Shown here: positions 59,533 through 64,000 of the stretch, in pieces | Position numbering within the stretch: the first letter of the stretch is position 1 | Layout: every line of letters starts with the position of its first letter | Translations under genes and position numbers: made by a program | From: Microcystis aeruginosa FD4 | GTDB lineage: Bacteria > Cyanobacteriota > Cyanobacteriia > Cyanobacteriales > Microcystaceae | Direction: 5' to 3' | Assembly (NCBI RefSeq): GCF_009792235.1 | Contig: NZ_CP046973.1 | Span: 1,488,001-1,552,000 of the forward strand | Length of the DNA: 64,000 bases | Notes under the pieces: model-generated | Databases searched by the model: none | What the model was told of the DNA's origin: nothing | What the model saw: only the letters and a program-made list of their open reading frames with translations

Positions 59533-61047
59533 ATGGTTCCGAAAAAATCACCACGAATTCCTTTAGAATTGCACCAGATCAAGGCTTACGAGTTTTATCA
59601 AAAACGGCTGGCATCGGGTAAAGAAGGCAATGAGATAGATGACTGGCAGCAAGCGAAAGAATATTTTAGCCAACATCCCAGAGCGATTCTTGCTTGGAAT
59701 CTAAAGATGCCCTATCGCCGGGGAAAAAGGCTAATTAAAAGATTGTTGCTATCGCTCCAGTCTCTTGTCAGAGTTGCTTGGAAACTGCTAATCTTTCCCT
59801 TCTGGCTATTTCAGCAAATACCTGGACTTTTTGCCCGTGAAGACAAAGACAGCCGCACCTTTGCCATTGATGTGGTCAAAACGATTATTTCTGCCCTGGG
59901 ATTAATTGCTACCCTTTTGGCAGGAATTGGGCTTATTGTCAATTATTTCAATTCTCAAGCGGAAATGCAACTGACTCAGCAACGTCTTATTACCGAGCGC
60001 TTCTCGAAAGCTGTCGAACAAATCGGTAATAATAAAGAGGAAGTGGTAATTGGCGGCATTTATTCCCTAGAGCGAATTGCTAAAGATTCTCCCAAGGATC
60101 AATGGACAATTATGGAAGTGCTGACTTCCTACATTCGTAAAAATTCCCCCATTCCCTCGAATATTGAACAACTGAAGCCAGAGGAAAGACAGAAGGCCCT
60201 AGAAAAGCTCCCTTCCGTGAGTATTCCAGTTCAGGCCGCTTTAACGGTAATCGGGCGGCGTAAAGTTGAGAATGACCAAGCCGGGGATAATTTGGCTGAA
60301 ACAACTGACCCTAATAAAATTAAAATTCTTGATTTAAGTGGGACAAATTTGAGGAAAGCCTACCTCAACGGAGCCAACCTCAACCGAGCCAACCTCATCG
60401 GAGCCAACCTCATCGGAGCCAACCTCATCGGAGCCAACCTCCGACTAGCCGACCTCGAAGGAGCCAACCTCAACGGAGCCGACCTCAACGAAGCCAACCT
60501 CATCGGAGCCAACCTCAACGAAGCCAACCTCATCGGAGCCAACCTCAACCGAGCCGACCTCAACGAAGCCTACCTCAACGAAGCCTACCTCAACCGAGCC
60601 TACCTCAACCGAGCCAACCTCAACGGAGCCATCCTCCACAGAGCCGACCTCATCGGAGCCAACCTCAACGGAGCCTACCTCAACCGAGCCAACCTCAACG
60701 GAGCCATCCTCGACAGAGCCGACCTCATCGGAGCCAACCTCAACGGAGCCGACCTCAACCGAGCCAACCTCAACGGAGCCTACCTCGGGGGAGCTAACCT
60801 CGGAGCAGCCTACCTCAACGGAGCCAACCTCGACGGAGCCAACCTCGACGGAGCCGTGGGTCTTAATCCAGAACAAATTAAATCGGCCTGCTTTTGGGAA
60901 AGAGCAATACACACGGAATCCAAGTGGGATGAAGATAAACAATTATGGGTGGCTGCGGACCGGGAAGCCAATCAACGAGAAATCGACAAACTCAAAAGGG
61001 ACAAAAACTCAGATCCGCCAAATCCGATCGATTGTACTACTAAATAG
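59533..61047 (+). CDS. DUF2934 / membrane / pentapeptide-repeat protein
   Basis: A 504-residue protein. Residues ~8-45 (IKAYEFYQKRLASGKEGNEI) resemble DUF2934; ~70-100 are amphipathic/hydrophobic, and ~120-145 a membrane helix (TIISALGLIATLLAGIGLIV). Residues ~155-210 hold the segment usual before such repeats (LITERFSKAVEQIGNNKEEV). From ~270 to 440 come over 30 pentapeptides A-(N/D)-L-x-x (ANLNGADLNEANLIGANLNR), forming a right-handed beta-helix. The DNA is a 15-base tandem repeat. The stop TAG is part of a MITE B end, so the C-terminus may be altered. Function unknown. Confidence 0.85.
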   Translation: MVPKKSPRIPLELHQIKAYEFYQKRLASGKEGNEIDDWQQAKEYFSQHPRAILAWNLKMPYRRGKRLIKRLLLSLQSLVRVAWKLLIFPFWLFQQIPGLFAREDKDSRTFAIDVVKTIISALGLIATLLAGIGLIVNYFNSQAEMQLTQQRLITERFSKAVEQIGNNKEEVVIGGIYSLERIAKDSPKDQWTIMEVLTSYIRKNSPIPSNIEQLKPEERQKALEKLPSVSIPVQAALTVIGRRKVENDQAGDNLAETTDPNKIKILDLSGTNLRKAYLNGANLNRANLIGANLIGANLIGANLRLADLEGANLNGADLNEANLIGANLNEANLIGANLNRADLNEAYLNEAYLNRAYLNRANLNGAILHRADLIGANLNGAYLNRANLNGAILDRADLIGANLNGADLNRANLNGAYLGGANLGAAYLNGANLDGANLDGAVGLNPEQIKSACFWERAIHTESKWDEDKQLWVAADREANQREIDKLKRDKNSDPPNPIDCTTK

Positions 61048-61260
61048 GGTCTGCGGCAAAAAGTACGGGCGAAGCATTCGGATAGAAAATCTCCGGTTTC
61101 ACCGATAGGTTATTGCCCGAATGCTTCGCCCCTACAGGACGCAGGCCGATGAAAACGCAAGGTTTGGAAGCACGATTCTCTCAAAATCTTGCACCTGTTT
61201 GGCGAGAAAAGCCACAAAACCCTTACCTTACCTACATTTCACATTTATTCAGCCAGCCCT
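61046..61260. repeat. MITE family B, complete copy with palindromic core
   Basis: Ends AGGGTCTGCGGCAAAAAGT (61046) and, inverted, CATTTATTCAGCCAGCCCT (61260). The core carries a perfect 15-bp inverted repeat GGGCGAAGCATTCGG (61067-61081) / CCGAATGCTTCGCCC (61117-61131). Size (215 bp) equals that of the 40200-40415 copy, but the core differs. Confidence 0.75.
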
Positions 61261-61328
61261 AAATACTTTAACTTTTGGCGATTGAGGATCAGGTGACGAA
61301 ACTAGCATTTTCCCCTAATTGAAGCGAA

Positions 61329-61367
61329 AAAAACCCCGCATGACTTCAAGAAATCACCGGGGTTTTT
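61329..61367 (-). terminator. Intrinsic terminator of psbM
   Basis: AAAAACCCCG (61329-61338) and CGGGGTTTTT (61358-61367) form a 10-bp stem. On the minus strand the stem is followed by TTTTTTT, as expected of a rho-independent terminator 27 bases after the psbM stop. Confidence 0.85.
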
Positions 61368-61393
61368 AGGAAAAATAGGGATAGGGAAGGAAT

Positions 61394-61501
61394 TTAACCC
61401 TCGGTTTCCTCTCTGGTTTGGATAAACAGAATCAAGAGGAAAACGGTGGGGACTAGGACGAATAGGATACTAGCGATAAAGCCGAGATTATTTACCTGCA
61501 T
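61394..61501 (-). CDS. psbM: Photosystem II reaction center protein M
   Basis: A 35-residue peptide beginning MQVNNLGFIASILFVLVPT and ending FIQTREETEG: a single membrane helix with the conserved PsbM sequence. PsbM lies at the photosystem II dimer interface in the thylakoid membrane. It has its own terminator downstream. Confidence 0.96.
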   Translation of the reverse strand: MQVNNLGFIASILFVLVPTVFLLILFIQTREETEG

Positions 61502-61582
61502 GAGTTAACCCCCTTAAGTGACAACGGATTTAGATTAAAGATTAACTCCTAGAATATCATCCCAGAGGGCGTTGCTGATTTG

Positions 61583-61795
61583 AGAGGGGAAGTGGGAAGT
61601 GGGGAAGTGGGGAAGTGGGGAAGTGGGGGAGTTGGGAAGTGGGGACGTGGGGAAGTGGGGAAGTGGGGGAGTGGGGACGTGGGGAAGTGGGGACGTGGGG
61701 AAGTGGGGGAGTGGGGGAGTGGGGGAGTTGGGAATTATGAATTGGGAGGTGGGGAAGTGGGGAAGTGGGGAAGTGGGGAAGTGGGGAAGTGGGGG
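61583..61795. repeat. GGGGAAGTGGGGAAGT tandem repeat
   Basis: About 25 units of GTGGGGAA, GTGGGGGA and GTGGGGAC, with one interruption (GAGTTGGGAATTATGAATTG). It is the reverse-complement family of 10137-10312. It ends 10 bases before the KdpD stop. Confidence 0.9.
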
Positions 61796-61804
61796 CCTTG
61801 GTGG

Positions 61805-62920
61805 TTATCTTTTCGTCCCCTTGGCCAGCGCGTTTTTAATTGGTACTTTTGGATCGGTGGCGATGATGTGAAGATCGATATTTTTCTGCCAGATCAGGCG
61901 CATGAGTTTTTGGGTGAAAGAACCTTTGATTAAATGCTTCCAGCGCGATTGAAGGCTCTCCCCGATCACGATCTGGGTGATCCGTTCCCGCTCGGCCACT
62001 TCAGCGATCGCTTCGGCCACCTGATAGCTTTTAACCCGTAAGAATTTCCCCTCGAATTCCCGACATAAACGTTCGCAGGTTTCGATATGTAACGCCTCCT
62101 CTTTGGTGAGAAAGCGATCGGGGTTATCGACGAAAATCACAAAAAATTCCGCGTTCATATACCCCGCTATCCGCGCTCCTCGACGCAATAATCGTAAAGA
62201 GTTGGGATAGGTGGAAATACAGACTAATACCCGTTCGTGAACGGGACAGGATTGACCGATAAATGTTGAATTACTCGCTTCTTCTTCTACCGTATCGGCC
62301 ACTTCGCGCAAGGCCAGTTCCCGGAGGGCGATTAAATTACGCCGTTGAAAGAAATTATTTAAAGATGGTTGGATCTTTTCGGGAGCGTAGATTTTTCCCG
62401 CTAATAATCTTTCCTCTAGGGTTTCAGCGGTAACATCTACCACAATCACTTCATCAGCTTCCTCCAAAATTCGATCGGGTATTCGCTCCCGCACCACCAC
62501 CCCAGTGATTCGGGCGACCAGATCGTTTAAACTCTCGATATGCTGGATATTCACGGTCGAGTAAACATCGATTCCCCGGGATAAAATTATCTCCACGTCC
62601 TGAAAGCGTTTCTCTCGCTCCGAACCGGGTGCGTTCGTGTGAGCCAATTCATCGATCAGACACAGCTGCGGTGAGCGAGCGATAATCGCTTCCGTATCCA
62701 TTTCCGAGAGAGTGAATCCCTCTTTCTCTAGGATTTTTCTCGGTACGATTTCCAATCCCTCGGCTTTTTCGGCGGTCTCTTTTCTGCCGTGGGTTTCGAG
62801 CAGTCCAATCACCACGTCGGTTCCCTGCTTTCTGAGACTATGCCCCTCCTCCAGCATCTTGTAGGTTTTCCCGACTCCCGGAGCCATCCCGATAAAAATT
62901 TTATGTCTTCCCCGTCGCAC
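61805..62920 (-). CDS. kdpD: KdpD N-terminal domain protein (short form)
   Basis: A 371-residue protein with only the cytoplasmic N-terminal part of KdpD: Walker A IFIGMAPGVGKTYKML, Walker B-like LCLIDELAHTNAPGSE, and DVYSTVNIQHIESLNDLV. The universal-stress domain at ~250-350 includes TQIVIGESLQSRWKHL. The membrane helices and histidine kinase domain of full-length KdpD are absent, as in other cyanobacteria with short KdpD. It is thought to modulate Kdp potassium uptake with another kinase. No kdpABC is adjacent in the window. Confidence 0.88.
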   Translation of the reverse strand: MRRGRHKIFIGMAPGVGKTYKMLEEGHSLRKQGTDVVIGLLETHGRKETAEKAEGLEIVPRKILEKEGFTLSEMDTEAIIARSPQLCLIDELAHTNAPGSEREKRFQDVEIILSRGIDVYSTVNIQHIESLNDLVARITGVVVRERIPDRILEEADEVIVVDVTAETLEERLLAGKIYAPEKIQPSLNNFFQRRNLIALRELALREVADTVEEEASNSTFIGQSCPVHERVLVCISTYPNSLRLLRRGARIAGYMNAEFFVIFVDNPDRFLTKEEALHIETCERLCREFEGKFLRVKSYQVAEAIAEVAERERITQIVIGESLQSRWKHLIKGSFTQKLMRLIWQKNIDLHIIATDPKVPIKNALAKGTKR

Positions 62921-63121
62921 AATCGTCTCCTTTTTGGCAACTTCCCTTACAGATTAAGATGATTCAATCGTAGCCGGGGGGATTGAGTATCATCAATCCT
63001 TCACCCCTGTGACTTGAAAGAGGGTGTAGGGTCTGGGCTTCGGCCGTGAGATCAGCGTTCGACCGAGCGTTCGACAAAAGCTCACGCCGAAGTCTCACGC
63101 CGAGGTCCGAACGGGTGTGGG

Positions 63122-63297
63122 GTGTGGGGAAGGAAACCTCTTTCATCTGTGGTGGTGAAAATTTTTTCATCGGGACTGAGAAAGAAACGTCGAGTAGGAC
63201 ATAAGCTGTTACTGAGATTGAGAGATTATGCCCAAGATGTCTTACGCTTTCTGGATTGTCAGGATGTTCCTTTTACTAATAATCAAGCCGAACAGCT
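63122..63297 (+). pseudogene. IS66 transposase C-terminal fragment
   Basis: An open frame with LLLRLRDYAQDVLRFLDCQD, then VPFTNNQAEQL, the typical end of the IS66 DDE domain (PFTNN.AE). It is cut by MITE A at 63298. No start; the upstream part is replaced by repeats with CTCACGCCGAAG units (62990-63120). Confidence 0.7.
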
Positions 63298-63447
63298 TAA
63301 GTAGGGAGGCACAATTATTTGTAGGATGGGTTAGCGCACTTCGTAACATAATCGGGCGTTGGGTTTCATGCTTCAACCGTTCGGCAAAAGCTCACGGCCG
63401 AAGCCCAACCTACGTTCATCTTATATTTAATTCCACCCACCTACTTA
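63298..63447. repeat. MITE family A, full 150-bp copy in the IS66 relic
   Basis: TAAGTAGGGAGGCACAATTA at the left, CCACCTACTTA at the right, inserted right after the codons for NNQAEQ of the IS66 relic. It is nearly identical to 28788-28937. Confidence 0.9.
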
Positions 63448-64000
63448 TAGCGGTATGCGATTGCATGAGGTACAATAGATGAGAACAATAAATTATAGAC
63501 CTACGCAGGAGCCACAACCTTATGAAGCCCTATTCTGTAGACTTACGAAAAAAGATCATCGAGACCTACGAGGAGAATAATCTCTCACAACGGGAATTAG
63601 CCAAAAGATTTAGAGTAGCTTTAAGCTTTATCCAAAAACTAATCAAGCAGTGGCGTGAAACCGGCGATCTAAATCCTCGACCACATGGTGGAGGACAAAA
63701 ACTTAAGCTTACTGGCGACCAAATTATCTTGCTAGGCGATTTAGTCCAAGAAAAGAACGATGCCACCTTAGACGAGTTAAGAAAACAACTCGAGGAAAAA
63801 ACACAGGCGGTAGTCAGTAACTCAACGATTAGTCGAATTTTAAAACGGCTAAACCTAACCCGAAAAAAAAGCCTACACCCTAGGGAACGAGACACGGAAA
63901 GAGTGCGAAAATTAAGAGAGTAGTATTGGGAGAGAATCCGAGATGTTAAAGCGGAAGACCTGGTTTTCGTTGACGAGTCCGGCTCTAATCTAGGGATGAC
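63448..64000 (+). mobile_element. IS630-family element, 5' part (cut by window edge)
   Basis: The sequence begins TAGCGGTATGCGATTGCATG next to the MITE A end and carries an IS630 transposase gene. The right end lies beyond the window. Confidence 0.65.
63522..64000 (+). pseudogene. IS630 transposase with in-frame stop (partial)
   Basis: ATG 63522 gives MKPYSVDLRKKIIETYEENN, an HTH N-terminus (LSQRELAKRFRVALSFIQKL) and a linker, then an in-frame TAG at 63921-63923 (LRE*YWERIRD). The same frame continues with LVFVDESGSNLGM, the first catalytic Asp region of the DDE domain. Because the frame is unchanged, this is a nonsense mutation rather than the programmed frameshift of some IS630 elements. 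Confidence 0.75.

Noticed and set aside
60360..60855. Possible CRISPR array
   Set aside because: The repeats are contiguous 15-base coding units without spacers.
60445..60942. Minus-strand frame with VGSVEVGSVEVG repeats
   Set aside because: Antisense shadow of the 15-base tandem repeat of the pentapeptide gene.
61580..61933. Plus-strand frames rich in GKWGSGEVGKWGS
   Set aside because: Repeat-derived, antisense to the KdpD end.

Overview
The window looks like a chromosome segment of a unicellular, bloom-forming cyanobacterium, most likely Microcystis. This rests on recognition of gene content, not on a database search. Markers are oxygenic-photosynthesis genes (petC-petA, petN, psbM), the carboxysome shell protein CcmP, cyanophycin synthesis and breakdown (cphA, cphB), frequent GCGATCGC palindromes, a mycosporine-like amino acid cluster, and very many decayed insertion sequences and MITE-like repeats.

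Layout. 1-7.4 kb: a TldD/PmbA gene set with a DUF456 membrane protein, an orphan C5 cytosine methyltransferase, a PIN toxin/antitoxin pair and a ketoacyl synthase. 7.6-11.4 kb: sbcD, a 47-residue membrane protein, petN, a tnpB-less IS605-type remnant, and aroB, whose leader is a short tandem repeat. 11.4-20.1 kb: an insertion-sequence graveyard (IS1, ISL3, ISNCY-like and IS1634 relics) surrounding mysA-mysB-mysC-mysD. The four mys genes lie between two identical 350-bp direct repeats (13875-14224 and 19740-20089). 20.1-26.1 kb: a probable 6S RNA gene with its own promoter, a type II NADH dehydrogenase, ccmP, glucokinase, a stand-alone tnpB element abutting the glucokinase stop codon, and tRNA-Gly(CCC). 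26.3-30 kb: a decayed BREX-type pglX split by a MITE, then xisH and a broken xisI. 30.4-35.1 kb: trmD, cphB, cphA. 35.1-38.3 kb: more relics, an ISL3-derived MITE with a target duplication, an HTH protein, three small secreted or membrane proteins, and a DUF433/DUF5615 toxin-antitoxin pair between imperfect direct repeats. 38.4-47.4 kb: a SulP transporter, a TerB-like protein, UDP-glucuronate/UDP-xylose genes, polA and a small copper-chaperone-like protein. 47.4-52.3 kb: a nucleotidyltransferase module and a two-gene methyltransferase plus putative nuclease system. 52.6-62.9 kb: petC-petA with a clear terminator, mannose-1-phosphate guanylyltransferase, an ABC1 kinase, argJ, a pentapeptide-repeat membrane protein, psbM and a short KdpD. 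63-64 kb: IS66 and IS630 remnants.

How it fits together. The core genes are ordinary cyanobacterial housekeeping and photosynthesis genes. Between them lie accessory modules (sunscreen synthesis, restriction/defence, toxin-antitoxin) bounded by repeats. At least five recurring repeat families can be followed by eye: a 150-bp MITE (A), a ~215-bp MITE (B), a MITE with 14-bp inverted ends (C), CTGATAACT-type repeats and GGGGAAGT-type repeats. In several places they have become part of genes, supplying stop codons, a C-terminal tail or a translation leader. The most notable structure is the mys cluster as a complete cassette between perfect long direct repeats, an arrangement that would allow loss by one recombination event.
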